This document shows positions 12,639 to 24,817 of a stretch of DNA of 64,000 nt, piece after piece. The translations under genes and the position numbers were made by a program. The notes under the pieces were generated by a model that worked only from the letters and a program-made list of their open reading frames with translations, searched no databases and was not told where the DNA came from. The stretch's first letter is position 1, and every line of letters starts with the position of its first letter. Source of the DNA: Ceratodon purpureus (Eukaryota; Streptophyta; Bryopsida; Pseudoditrichales; Ditrichaceae); NCBI GenBank assembly GCA_014871385.1, contig CM026426.1, forward strand, positions 64,089,877-64,153,876, given 5' to 3'.

Positions 12639-12646
12639 TATAAAAG
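12639..12646 (+). promoter_or_regulatory. TATA box of element copy 1
   Basis: TATAAAAG lies 372 bp inside the element and 200 bp upstream of the ORF start at 12846. The same octamer at nearly the same spacing (199 bp to the ATG) is conserved in copy 2, which supports a real promoter. Confidence 0.65.
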
Positions 12647-12845
12647 GCAAAAGGGAGGCTATAATCCTCCTTTCTTTTGTCGTCTTGTGCGTGCCAGGAC
12701 CGTCTGTTCCTCACTGTGTGTCGCACCAAGTACTTAGGCAAATAGGAGAGAGACGGTGAGATGGAAGTGTTTCCGTTAGTTGAGGGACTGTGTGAGGCTC
12801 GTGCGTGCACGGGTCACCGGAGTGACTGTTAGGACGATTGGTAGT

Positions 12846-14271
12846 ATGGCTAGGAGAGGAAGAGAACCGGAGGAAAGTCCTCTGTTGAAGGTAGAAAGGA
12901 TTATTTCGTTGATACCCCCGGATGATCGCCGGAGACGCCTCCAGGAGATTTTGGTCATTGTAGGGTGTCCGTTGTTCCTCAAGAAGGCCGTGGCATGGCC
13001 GGAGGCATTTCTGGCTAAGATTCTGGTCAAGAACCTAAATAACCGAATGACTATCTAGGGAGAGCTAGAGAAGTGGACAACACAGATGTTGAGGGATACG
13101 TATGACTTACGGCTAGGCAAAGTCTCGACGCCGGAGGCTTGGGATTTCATAAGCAAGTTCATCAAGACGGCTGGGGACGCAACGGAAGGATGGACTCTAG
13201 AGGACATTGATTATGAGGACGCTCGGATGGTGGTAAGGTTTCTCAATCCGATTTTCCACCAGGAAAAGCCCAAACGGGTGACCATCAAGTGGGCGTCTAC
13301 CTTCATCGAGGCCATGAACGAGTGGATCCAAGTCGACTTGGGTGCCATGATGAAGACAATCATCAATCGGGAGGTGGAGAAAATCAAGAGGGTGAAGAAA
13401 CCTCCCACCTGCCTTCCAACCTTCCTCATCCACCTCTACCGGCAGTTCAGACTGTTGACGCCTCGAGAGATAGTGGAGTACAATAAGTCAAAGGTACGCG
13501 GAAGCTGAGACGGTAGTGTCCGATGACGATGATGACATACAGAAGATTTCGCCTACTCCAAAGAAGGGCCGGCCTAACCCGGAAGCAAGACAACCGTCAG
13601 GAACTCCCCGGTCCTCCACACCGGCCAAGCGTAACCTGAGCACGGAGGCCCTCAAACCTATTGGTCCATCGGAACACACCAGGGACCCGTGTGTGGACTT
13701 GACCAACCTGGCCGGACAGATGACCCAGTACGTCCAGTACCTCCAGGAAATCACCAAGCACGAATATCGGTTGGTGCAGGAGGTGATTGCTGTTACGAGA
13801 AACTCTCGTGTAGAGGAATGCATTGACAAGCTTTAGAGCATCCGGGACATAATAAACCGGCAAGAATCCCAGGAGGGGCAATTGGAGTATCACCGGGAGA
13901 TGGTGATCAAGCTCCAATAGGAACTTCACGACGCTCGGGTGGACTTCCGGGAAGCTTGGGACCCGGTAGCTGCAGCTGTCCAGAGCCTAGTGCAGGTCAA
14001 GGCAACTCTAGCCCTTTCGGTAGATGTGGCCAACCAGTGCGCTATCTACCAAGAGTTTTTGATGCGCCAGTCGGATCCTGCCCGGAAGGCCATTGTCTTC
14101 AAATATGTCCGGATCCACATGTGGTGCTAGTGCTTCCGGAGTTTTAAGTGCCTCCCGGTCCCCTAGCGGAACATATGGAGCCAAAGGCCCGGCTCTATTC
14201 TGCTCAAGGCTTGCCACCAGTTCCCTCATCTTCGCCCAGGTTCCCTCCATCTCCTGGGTCCGGTCACACAT
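12846..14271 (+). pseudogene. PF20167-like (plant transposon/gag-like) protein, copy 1, broken
   Basis: The frame opens at ATG 12846 (MARRGRE) and can be followed by alignment to copy 2. The conserved core is KRVTIKWASTFIEAM, then PPTCLPTFLIHLY and a leucine-rich LLTPREIVEY. This pattern resembles the PF20167 plant transposon-protein family found next to gag in some retroelements. After it come an acidic DDDDD patch, a Pro/Ser-rich linker (TPAKRNLSTEALKP) and a helical tail (VDVANQCAIYQEFL). Breaks are an in-frame TAG at 13056, a frameshift near 13495, and in-frame stops near 13834 and 13917. From about 14100 to 14271 the coding sequence continues on the opposite strand: the residues MCDRTQEMEGTWAKMRELV are encoded there, so a short segment has inverted. 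The copy cannot make the full protein. Confidence 0.7.
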
Positions 14272-15364
14272 GATATGGCAACGATTAACAATGGATAGCG
14301 ATGGCCAGCATTAACGATGGATAAAATGGCAGCGATTAACGATGGGGCTCAGTTGCACCTGGCTGTCAATCCGGAAAGTTAGCGACAGTAACCAGGAATA
14401 GAAGGCGGCCACCGGTCTGGGATTCGTGGAGTCCAAGATCCGGAAATTTGGGATCTCAATTGGTCACTTGTCTTCTAGAGGTTTGATAGGAAGTTGTAAT
14501 AAGTCAAAAGTTTTTCTAAGGCTTGGGCCTTGCTTTTGTACGCGGTTTTTGATTATGCAATTGAGAATATACTTTTGGACTTGTTGTGTAGAACGTTTTT
14601 CAGATAGGTCTGTTGCAGTAATGGTTTGCTGGTACTGTTGTCTCGGATAGAGTTCTCGGTGAGTGTTGAACAGACTGACAGTTTGGAGATCGCCCGGAGA
14701 GAGTGGAAAGGTGTCAAGCGCCGAGTGTTGACGGTTTCCAACGTTCGGAAGGAGCCTGGAGGGGAGGGAAGACGTATTGCAACAGGGGCTGGTAGTCTTA
14801 AAGACACGAAGGGTCGTGTGTACACCAGAATCCTCTATAAGGCTGGACGCTCCCGGACGATAGGATAAAAGCCGGACTACTCACCGCGAACCAATCCGGA
14901 AGAGAGATGATATGGTTAGGGCACCAGGCAACCGTCATGTGATGTCGTTGTAGTGTGAACTCCGTCCCTGTAACCTGTATTGAGTAGTTATCCAAACCGG
15001 TCCATAGTCATACGGAAGAAGCGCTCCTCCCTCTCCGGGTGTTAGGTAGGAACAATAGGGTGTCCAGCCACATTAAGTCTCGGGACGGTAGAGAATCCAG
15101 CCACTTGAAAGTACAAACGGATCAATGGGAACTGGTCACTAGTCTAAAAAGCCGGAAAATTGGAACGAGGCAAAACGTCCGGCTTAGACCAACCGGTCTC
15201 GGCAGAGAGAAATGGACGGACCAGGATAGTGAATTACCGTTATTGTCTAAAAGGAGGAAAACTATAGGTCTTTGTGGGAACAAACGCGGAGTGGTTTACT
15301 TTGGAGAGTACTTAGTGTCAATTAAGTGCTTTTCGGAGGAATACTCACGCCACGCCGTGCTACG

Positions 15365-15660
15365 GATCAGCTGCAGTACCCTCGAACGGATTACCGTCAA
15401 TCCACGCACCGCACCATTGAGCAATGTTGCAATTCGCTCCGGAAATTCATCATGAGGTAACGGAATTCGCTCTTGCGAAGACTCAATCACTTCTGTCAGA
15501 ACAGGTTGATCGTTCTGGCTTGTAAAATTCACTCCAATGGCGGACGACGATGGCCATGACGGTGTCCCAGGCAGACGATTACCAAGATCTGGTGTCGGGA
15601 AATCAGCATTGGTGACGCCGGCAGATTGGTTGGTGATGCAGTGGAGCGGCTCGAAAGTAA
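15365..15660 (-). pseudogene. Upstream exon of the interrupted coiled-coil gene
   Basis: From about 15660 down to the insertion point at 15365 the minus strand is open and protein-like: a Pro/Ser-rich segment (NRLPGTPSWPSSS), then DQPVLTEVIESSQERIPLP and a helical run ending in LTVIRSRVLQL. A splice acceptor (CAG) is plausible near 15660. The frame is continuous with 12261-11791 once the inserted element and one target-site copy are removed. Function is unknown. Confidence 0.5.
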
Positions 15661-16043
15661 CCTGTCAAGGCCAGATATAGTGAAGTGCCTGAATTACAAG
15701 AGAAACATGTCAGGAGTACGGTTTCACTGATCCCAATGCTACTAATCATTAAATGTCAAGAGCAGTCCATGTCCTACCATGCAAATTGCATATTCCTTAA
15801 TTAAAGATGTACGTACCTAAGAGACTGAAGGTTCTGTTGTGAGAGTAACATTTTGGTGATATTTAGGCACATTTCAGGTGACTCCCATTCACGTTACAAA
15901 ACAAATGAGAGGAGTAAAATTCGGGAGAGGAATAAAAGAGTCACGGTTGGATATGAACATGATATGAACTCGGGGACATCTAATAGCATGTGACAACAGC
16001 TGCACACGAAATGTGCTGGAAGCAACTACTACGCATTACAAAT

Positions 16044-16331
16044 TTAGAGAAATAAAGTCAGCATACACAAATATCTCCTTACCTGACCGATAGAAGGTCG
16101 AGGAATGACTTTGTTGAGCGCCGGAAGTGGTTCCAGAAGATCTGCAAATTCCTCTAGGACTCTGGCAGCTCTGCTTCGGGATTGATGAGGATGGGTGGCC
16201 TTAAATCCAAACTCGGCCCAGCTTATGTCTGCACCAAGTGCTTCCGCTATGAGCGCACGGGCAAAGTGAAATGGGAGCATCCCCAACATTGGCCAATTCA
16301 ATTGGAGAACTCGGGCAAACAAGGACTTCAC
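16044..16331 (-). pseudogene. Probable further upstream exon, same strand
   Basis: This open frame of 95 codons has plausible protein composition (MLPFHFARALIAEALGADIS, then SRSRAARVLEEFADLLEPLP). It lies 400 bp upstream of the coiled-coil exon on the same strand and could be part of the same gene, but I could not confirm the splice sites. I do not recognise the family. Confidence 0.35.
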
Positions 16332-18502
16332 GTTGGTCTTGTACTTGGCACTGCCGTGGTCGTTGAAGGTGTAGGAACTGTTGTAGCGTGCTCCTTAGAA
16401 CTCCGCCAATGCGTTACATGAGGAGAAGCATGAAGAAGGACTCGCGGTAGGAACGAGGCCGGAGTCAGGTAGTCTCATGAAAAGAACGAACCACTGCATG
16501 GATGCATTCTCGGGTCTCGCCATACTGCACAATGCACGATGTCGACTCAGGAGGATGTGCTGGGTAGGAGTAAAGACGGTGCTTGGAGCGGAGATGGACA
16601 AGGGATTCTATGAGGGAGGTCGGGGAAATGTACTCGGAAGGGCTGCATTTAGAAGAAGAGATCAAAAGTGAGATTAGGGCTGCCATGCAGTGAGGACGTT
16701 GGCGGCCATGACTCTCATCTTGTCAATTCCAAAGTGACAAATTAATATGAAGGGACAGCCGAGGATACAGAGTCATCATGATTTTAATGTCACCTTCAAT
16801 ACATATGGAAATTCAAGGTGACTGAGAGGAGTGGTAGTATGCGTACCTTGGAAATTGTCCTTTGTGCTGGATGCTGGGAAATCTGATAACAAAAAAGAGT
16901 AAGCATTAGAAGGCGACACTAGATGCAAACCTGCAATAAGCAGGTGACCCAACCAATTAGAGGAGTAATTCCTAAGTTGCCAATTTCTGGCACGTTTGAT
17001 TAAGTTCATAGATCGAATCGGTACGATGTGCATAGCTACTAAGACATTTTACACGTTAGCAAATGTAGTCCACTACACTAATTCATGGCGAGAATGAAAT
17101 CATGTTGAAAGGATTTGGTGGTGTAATGTTCCAGACACTTACTCTGGGACATCTAGAAGGGGGACTGCATGAGGTTTCCACCCAGTCAATTTGTGATGAT
17201 GATATCATGTCACTGCGGGTCATATTGGGGAATTAGTCATTGAAGAATTGCTTAATCAGAATAGTAAATCACTAATTCAGTAATTTCGAAGGTTGCACAT
17301 GTGTACATGTCGTATCTGGTAAGGGATCCGGGCGAGAACTAGTATATGAGGACAGATTACTCACGACGCTAAATGGACTGTTAAGGGACAATATAGCAAG
17401 TCCCCTTTGATTACCTAGGCCGTAGTCACATGAATTTGCAAACGGAATTCCTGAAATTCTAAGAATAGTTCAATTTATCAAAAGAGACCGTTTTCAAAAT
17501 AGAACAAAGGTTCAAGAGTGTTCGGAAAATGTAACTTCCTCACGTAGAACGTGTAAGCAGCTGGGGTCTTCTTGGATATGATTTCACTTCCAATCGGATA
17601 TCAAACATTATAAGGCAATTTTATGTTTTTCATTTCGTACTCTGCATATTCAGAGACGAGTAGTATGAAATCTAATTGAACTTTGTAATGTCATACCTGA
17701 AGCACAGAACATATCGATGGATGTATGGAGAACCTGATCAGCAACTTCTCGCACATTAGTGAAGCTATGGACAAAAGGGGAGATATTCTTGCAATGGAGA
17801 GCTGAAGGAGATTTAGTCTACACACCTGTCGGGTATGTAGCTTTTGAACACAAGAAAATTTTTAGAGGAGGATACAATGTCGTGATGACAGGTAATGATG
17901 ATCACATTCCAAGTAAATTCAACGATAACGCAATGAAATTTTTCAGTACAAGATACAATGACACGATGACATGTAATAAACAGATGACGAATTGGGCAAT
18001 CATGTAATTGGAGAACCTGGAGGAAGAGACAGAGCAAGACCATAGTCTATGCACATTTCGAGATGAACCACTTCCCTTGAAGACGGGAACTCAAAATCAG
18101 CAAAGCTTGAAATGTGGCATTACCCGAATTTAGAAAATTTAGCCTTGATTTCGAAACGAACAGCATGGCATTATAGAATTAGGTAAGCATGTACATGGCC
18201 TGCTGATGGGTCATGAATACTCGAACACTGATGCTGATATTCTGCAACAAGACTCATAAGGAAATGGAAATGAAATCCGGACTTACCTCGACGGTGAAGA
18301 AGGAGAAGCATACGCTACTCCACATACTGGAATTCTATCTCGTCTAAAAATTGCGTATCATCCAAATGTCTGTCGTCATCCGGCCCCTCTTCTTCACGCA
18401 GAAATGCATGAAATTATTCTGCTGCGACCTCTTCGGCCAATTCGGTGCTGCCTGTACCACTGCCTGATGTTTTGGCGTCCTGAACATGAGTTGATCTCGT
18501 AC
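16332..18502. other. Decayed interior of CACTA region, no clear gene
   Basis: I find no frame that I can defend as coding. The stretch lies between the coiled-coil exons and the 3' end of the TNP2-like gene and is probably non-coding or eroded transposon sequence. Confidence 0.4.
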
Positions 18503-21500
18503 TCATAGAAGGTCTAGATGAAATGGGCGCGCCAAGACGTGAATCTCACGATCACCTTGAATGCGTTTGCTTCGAGGATCATGGCGCAACACTACTTTCC
18601 AGGCCGGGTCTGGAGAATCCCCTACAAAAAAAACTTGAGATACATTTGACGGGTAAACGAATGGGTTGTCCTTTTCCCTAACTTCCCCGCACATATACTG
18701 AATAGTCCAGAAGCCATATCCATCCTTCTTTATAACACCACGACGTTGATTGGAGGATTTAATCCATGATTCTTTCATTAGTACGCAATTGAAACCCAGA
18801 TAAGATACCAAAATTATGCTTTTCAGTATCCCCACATCAATTTCCGTACAAGTTGGGGGAGGAGGAATAGCCGCAATTCCTGAGTCAAAGGCAACTGTAC
18901 AAGGCGTCGTCTCAGTGTTGCACGAGTAGTGAGCCCCGTAAGCCCACATGGCCTGGAAGCTCAGGACGTATTCTGACAAGAGACAATGCAACAACTGTAG
19001 TTTTCGAGAGAGTGGGAAGTTTACTTCCTTCAACATCCTCACATGTGCGTTGAGCCATGTGCCAAATGCTCGGAAAGAAGCAGACAAGTGTTCTGGGTAA
19101 TGAATGGGCTGGCTTGGCTGTCTACAAAGGGAGGTCGCGTATGCTTGTCGTTGTTGTTTGAAATGCCTTCGCTGATCCTCCCATTCTCTATAATAAAATT
19201 AATCCATACTAATGATGCACACCAAACTTGTAGCGTTAAAGCAGAGAAAGGCTTGCGGTTTGATGTGAAGAAATGATGCGAATCGAGAAAAAGCATTTGG
19301 AAGATAGAAATTATCATACCGCAACAATTCTTCAGTGTGAATTGAATGTCTGATAACATAATCATGGACAAAATCGAGGTCTTTGTCAATGAGCCTTTTA
19401 GACACAGGTTTGCCCAATAGGCATTCTCCTCCATCCTTCAGCTCCTCTTGAGGATCCTAGACCTGGCTTTTAGCGTGCTCATTGAGTGAGAAATACTCCG
19501 TGCAAAATCCTAGACTCTCATTAACGTAGTATCAGGACGCCATACCCGCCTTTGGTTTAGATTTGTCTCTCACGTACTTTGTGAGGACGCCTAGATATCG
19601 TTCCACAGAATAACACCACCGAGCATGTACTGACCCGCAAATTTCAAGCTCGTCTACTAAATGCACGATCAGATGAGTCATTACATCAAAGAACCCGAGC
19701 GGGAAGTTTAGTTTTAGCAAGCAAAGTACCTCGGCAGCGCAAGTCCTCAATGGTTCTATCTCTGAGCGTCGTATTACTTTTGCACATATCCGGTGAAAGA
19801 GATTACCAAGACGCACTATGGTTTCACGGACTCCGCTGGAGAGCATATTGCGGATTGCAACAGGCACCAACTGCTGTAGCAGGACATGATGATCATGAGA
19901 TTCCAGTCCAGTCAACCTCCGCTCCCCTACATGTTTTGTTAGTGTATTGCTATAGCCGGTAGGTATGCTTGTATTGGAAATCAGGCCCAAAAACTCTGTC
20001 TTCTCACTCCAGTAAATACGTAGGGGACCTTGGGATTTACATAATTCCGAATTCTATCCAATCGCAGATGTAGGTTGGGCATTCGACCAGCTTGCATCAT
20101 GTCGCGACGTGTCTCCATCGTATCCTTGTCTCCAAAAATATGCTTCATTAAGTTGTCAGACACGTTTCTTTCTATATGCATCACATCTAGTGTGTTGCAA
20201 ATGGGCAATTCTTGCAAATCCATGCATATGTAAGTATCAATAGTCAATAAGAAATGAAATACAGTACACCAAATATTTTATGGAGTTCTATGGAGGTGAT
20301 ACAGGTGATTGCATGATTACGCACATGGTGCATACAATATGCTAAACAATCTGATTTTAAGCCATAGGCACATATATGTTAAAGGAAACCTGAAACAATT
20401 TGGATAGTGTCATGCGCAAAGTAATGGACATAATGTGCGCATGTGAAGTCACCATGCCCGTGTGATGTCATTACAGCTGTAGACAGAAGTGTCGACGTAG
20501 GAACAAAAGAAACGAGTATGTCTGTCAAGGTGGAATGGCGGCACTGCACATCGCATTTAGACGTCAAAGAAACCTGAAGCACAAAGAGAAATTCTGGAAA
20601 GGCTCATTCATTGTTACCCAACATGGATGGATCTATAGACATGCACCTCAAGACAGAGAACAGAGATAAGCAGACAAAAAATTGCTGAACTTCATGGAAA
20701 CCCGGAAGCACGAATTGGTGAGGCAATGTGAGTTACCTTCTAATATGGAAGCTGGTAGAGGGCTGAGACCCTCTTAACTCCAAATACTCGAGCCGGATAT
20801 GAGGAAGCCGGGCCTGCACCAATCACTTGCCAGTTTTCCCTCAGTCGACCATACCTAATAACGTCTTCAAAAGACATCTTTAGTGAAGCTAAACGCGTCT
20901 CTGCCACGCCTCCAAATTCTAGTCTTGAATGTCGCCATACATGGTCATGAGGAAGAAATCTCCTATATTGGTTGTCATAGACATTTTTCGCAATGCAAGC
21001 GACCTCCTCAAGATAGTAAGCTCACCACGGATGGGACACCCACGATAACCTTTGGTTACACAACCAACCACAATGCCATAGGCAAAGAAATTGTGCATGG
21101 TCCACAATAGCATGGCCTTCATATTAAACCGACGAGTCCCTTGATACAAAGATGCATCGTCCGTGGGCACACCATTGTGCCATGGAATTTGTAATTTTTC
21201 CAAGAGCGGCTGCAGGTAGACATCAAAGTTTTCACCTGTCACAGACTTCTTGCCCGGAAAGATTAAACTAAACATGATGAAATGTTTTTTTGTGGTCATC
21301 CACGGTGGCAGATTATAATTCAGAATTAATAAGGGCCACGTACTCCATGTCGATCTCTTGACTGAAAAGGGATTAACTCCATCTGTTGCTAATTCTAATC
21401 TCAAGTTTCAATGTTCAAAAGAAAATTCTTGCTGCCATTTCCAATCCACATATTTCCATTGAAATCAATCAACAACTCCCCTCATAACATCATCCTCGCT

Positions 21501-24300
21501 TGCATGCCTAGCATGCCAAGTCATATAACTTGTGTGCAAAGGTGTACTAAACATCCGTTGGAGTCTCGGAATTAGAAGGAAGTGGCGAAGTACTTTGACT
21601 GGAACTCTGGACTTGCCAACTTGTTTATAACGTTCAGCTTGGCAAACTAGACAACACTCTAAATCCTTGAATTCGTCCCCTCTAAAGAGTATGCAAGTTC
21701 TAGGCCCTAGACAACAGTGGATAGTATTGTATGCTAAACCCAACTATTTCAACACTTTAGATGCATGATATTCATTTGTTGGTAAGGAATTCACCTTGGG
21801 AAGCATGCTCTTGGTGAGGATTGCGAATATTTAATTCACAAGCTGATTAGAGGCTCCATGAGTTCGTAGACAATTAAGTAGAAGCAATGTCCCGCCTAGC
21901 TGCGTGAATCCAGATCCTGCATAGAGCGGAGTTCGTGCACTCTCTTCAAGGAGCTGATTTTGTGTGGCTGGTTCCTGATCCATGGCTGGTAAATCGTTGT
22001 CCTGTATGATTTCTTCGGCATGGGCATTCATGTTCCTGCTCTTTGAATTCGTTACCGGATTGCGAATCTGGTTCACCATGGCACCCCGCTCCCGCTCAAT
22101 TGCCTTGGGCTTGTTCTCGTACGTCCTCTCCTCCATCTTCATCAACTCCCAAGTTGCCAACCAACCCGTCGTACACGTGGAAAGTCTGTTGCATCAAATT
22201 TTCCATCGCCATTTCTCAGTCCAATTCCATCTTATCCCCACGAAGATTAGCAACCCCCCGCGTTCCAAATTCCTCTCTAATTGTCGCATCCCATTCTCCT
22301 TCTAAATCGTTGGCATTGAATCCCTACAGCATGTCACGATCACATATTAGTAAGGGAGATAAATCATGTGCAACCATTATGATCCGCGTTTTCTACCGTG
22401 CCATTCTGTCTGATACCCTTCCGAACCTCCCTTCACTTAATACTAACCGTAAACCTACATGCATAATTTTAATATAATGATTTTTGCAGACTTCTGTGCA
22501 TGCTACCGAGGGGGTCAGTGAACCTGTCTCAACTCGTAACCGGGAGTCTTTGAGGTAATTGAGCGAAATACATGTCTCACTAACACATAATCAGTCTTGC
22601 ATGCAAGTAGTTTGCAGCGTGATTCACACAAATTCGCTGAAGTTGAGAGGTCAAGCCAGCTAAATGACAAATTCTATTAATTTTCAGTACGCTAATTTTG
22701 TGTAATTTAACCACAATGTACGGTCAATATGAAAACCATGCATTGCCTTTCACAACATTGCGCTCCACTGAGCCTCATTTACAATATTTGCACATGTTTG
22801 TACATGGCCTCCTTGAATATGCACTAGTCGATCAAGCAATAAGCAGTTGCACCAGCGTGGCATATGAAACATCGTCACCAACTTACAGGAAAGAATTTGC
22901 CATTAAACGGTGAGACGTATCTCAATCTATACATCAAGGTTTGAAGACTACTGCAAGTTTCTTCCATGGCTTACGTTCTCCAAGGAAATGAGGCAGTAGC
23001 ATGGACATCTCGGAAAGCATTTCATGATCAAGAGAGAAATGAAAAAAATGATGGGACACATACCTCAGTACTCCCTCAATGACATGGATGTCTTCCATAA
23101 CGATTTCGATGGTCACGAACCACCTCCCAGTAACTAAGGGACCGATTCTCTCCCAAGCAGATGTTACAAGGGCATCTATGCTTGACAGACCCTGTACAAT
23201 CGGCACGCAATTCTTCTCTTAATAGAAGTTTCCGATCTCAGGCTTCTCTCCTGCGGATGTCATGACAAGGAAACCTCATCTCAGCGTCCATTAAATCCTA
23301 ACCACCCGATGATCAAAGTGGATCACAAGAGCAAAGGTCCTACGCTGCGGCCCTTCCTGTGTTGTTTCAGTAGAGTCAAGTTGGAACGCATGGCTTCATG
23401 CAAGGTCGCTACTCGGAAGTATGAACTGAGAGTAGAAATGCACACATGGATTTGATTGTGAGTACAGGATGTACGAGAGACTTCCAGTATGAAAAGTAAA
23501 TAAGACACTTATTGATGAAAGAGACCGCTGGTTTCACATGAATCCCACCATGGTCCCATAATGCATTTAAGACGTACGTAGACTTGTAAGGATTCTGTCT
23601 ACAGCTCAGCTATCCAAAATAGCGTAATACAATCACTATCTGGATTGCTACTCAGTATCAGCTAAGAATGTGGTCGGGATGCGCAAACTTGGACATTGAT
23701 GCAGCTTTCGTGTATCCCACTGCCATCAACCCCAGTACAAAAAGCCCACACATAGCACAATGTCTAGCGAGTCAGTGAAAACGGAGTTGGTACTTCAAAG
23801 ATTTGGGAGAGTAGTTGCAAGAGGATGACGCTAGCACACCAATCGCGGATGGGCATATTTTGACTGCATAGCAAAAACATGTTGTCGTTGGCACTCTCCA
23901 GCCCTGGCATGTTGGGTTAAATTTGTTTACGAGATCACACGGCTCCAGAGCTAGCATATCGGCATAGAAATCTGTTACAAATCGACGGTATTCCCACTCG
24001 CACAAAGGACATGGTTCCACGTACATTTCAATATGCCCCTTGCTGTCATCATCAATACAGGTAGACTAAATCTTGCTTGTGATATGACCGTGGTGACAAT
24101 CTTGAAGTGGCAATGCTGGAAGAGAGTTCTCACACGGGGCTCCATTCTCTAGTCCATTGCCGACGTCAGTATTCCCCTCCACTTGATGAAAATCTTGAGT
24201 TGCACTGCTCGATCCTAGCACGTCCTCATCATCATAGCTAGACTCAATTCCAACAAGAGCCTCATCGTGTTCAGCAAAGTTCTACACTGAAAGAATTCTC
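18503..24300 (-). pseudogene. CACTA (En/Spm) TNP2-type transposase gene, broken
   Basis: Pieces of a TNP2 transposase appear in order on the minus strand. At 24300-23772 is an acidic N-terminal region with one in-frame TAG near 24068 and a CPLCEWEYRRFV stretch. At 22160-21831 is the block ending LLLLNCLRTHGASN. At 21780-21465 is VNSLPTNEYHASKVL, then CHTRC-like Cys pairs and KVLRHFLLIPRLQRMF. At 21404-20919 is ATDGVNPF, NYNLPPWM, DVYLQPLLEKL. At 20247-19981 is NTLDVMHIERNVSDNL (Transposase_21, PF02992). At 19990-19532 is a DUF4218 block (GLESHDHHVLLQQLVP, CYSVERYLGVLTKYVR). At 19430-18503 is a DUF4216 block (GYGFWTIQYM, NPFVYPSNVSQVFFV). The pieces occupy several frames with stops and gaps, and some gaps are introns. 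The product would cut and paste CACTA elements; this copy looks inactive. Confidence 0.85.
22161..23771 (-). other. Interior gap of the TNP2-like gene, one coding-like block
   Basis: Between the N-terminal and central TNP2 pieces only 23206-22934 on the minus strand has protein-like composition (SSIDALVTSAWERIGPLV, FSLDHEMLSEMSMLLPHF). It may be an additional exon. The remainder reads as non-coding, probably intronic. Confidence 0.35.
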
Positions 24301-24817
24301 CCCTCCTCGTCCTCTCGACAAAAACCATAACGTATTAAAGTACAAGGACTCCAGCTATCTCTGTCTAAAGAGGGGCCATCCATATAAGGAATACAAGAAG
24401 GCAACAAACACTCACAATATCACCTACCACTGAGGATTTCCTCTGGTATGACTGTCGTGTCCTCTAACAAAAAGACCGAACCAACCTTGAGACGCAACCT
24501 TAGGTCAAAATATGACATGCTCACTATCGCCGTCAAGACAACAGTCGTGGACATTTCTATCGGAAAAATCTATTCCTTGAATTAAACACATGTTCCCATG
24601 GTTCTCAATATAATGAGACACGTATCCCCATGCAGCCTATGAATGTCAAATGAGTTAATAAACACCTGATTCAGTCGCCAAAGTCAGAGTCGAACGCCGC
24701 TTGGTTGTGCCTGGCTAAACGTGCTCTATCTAGAATAGCACTTCAATTTGAGAACACCCCATGATCCTAACAGATCTCGACCAACTCTAGATTTGAATTT
24801 GCTTTTGGCAGAGATCT

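Larger units (their letters stand above)
12267..15364 (+). mobile_element. TG...CA-type element copy 1 with internal gag-like ORF (possible solo LTR)
   Basis: The boundaries come from comparison with the inverted copy at 57192-60716: homology begins at TGTGGAAAGTG and ends at GTGCTAC plus one base. The flanks are GATTA (12262-12266) and GATCA (15365-15369), a 5-bp target duplication with one mismatch. The left end is TG; the right terminal base is G where copy 2 implies A. I see no long terminal direct repeats, reverse transcriptase or integrase. Inside are a TATA box at 12639 and a decayed ORF of about 600 codons. Ends and target size fit integrase-mediated insertion. Either the unit is a solo LTR of a retroelement with a very long, ORF-bearing LTR, or it is an unusual non-autonomous element. 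It interrupts a coiled-coil gene. Confidence 0.7.
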
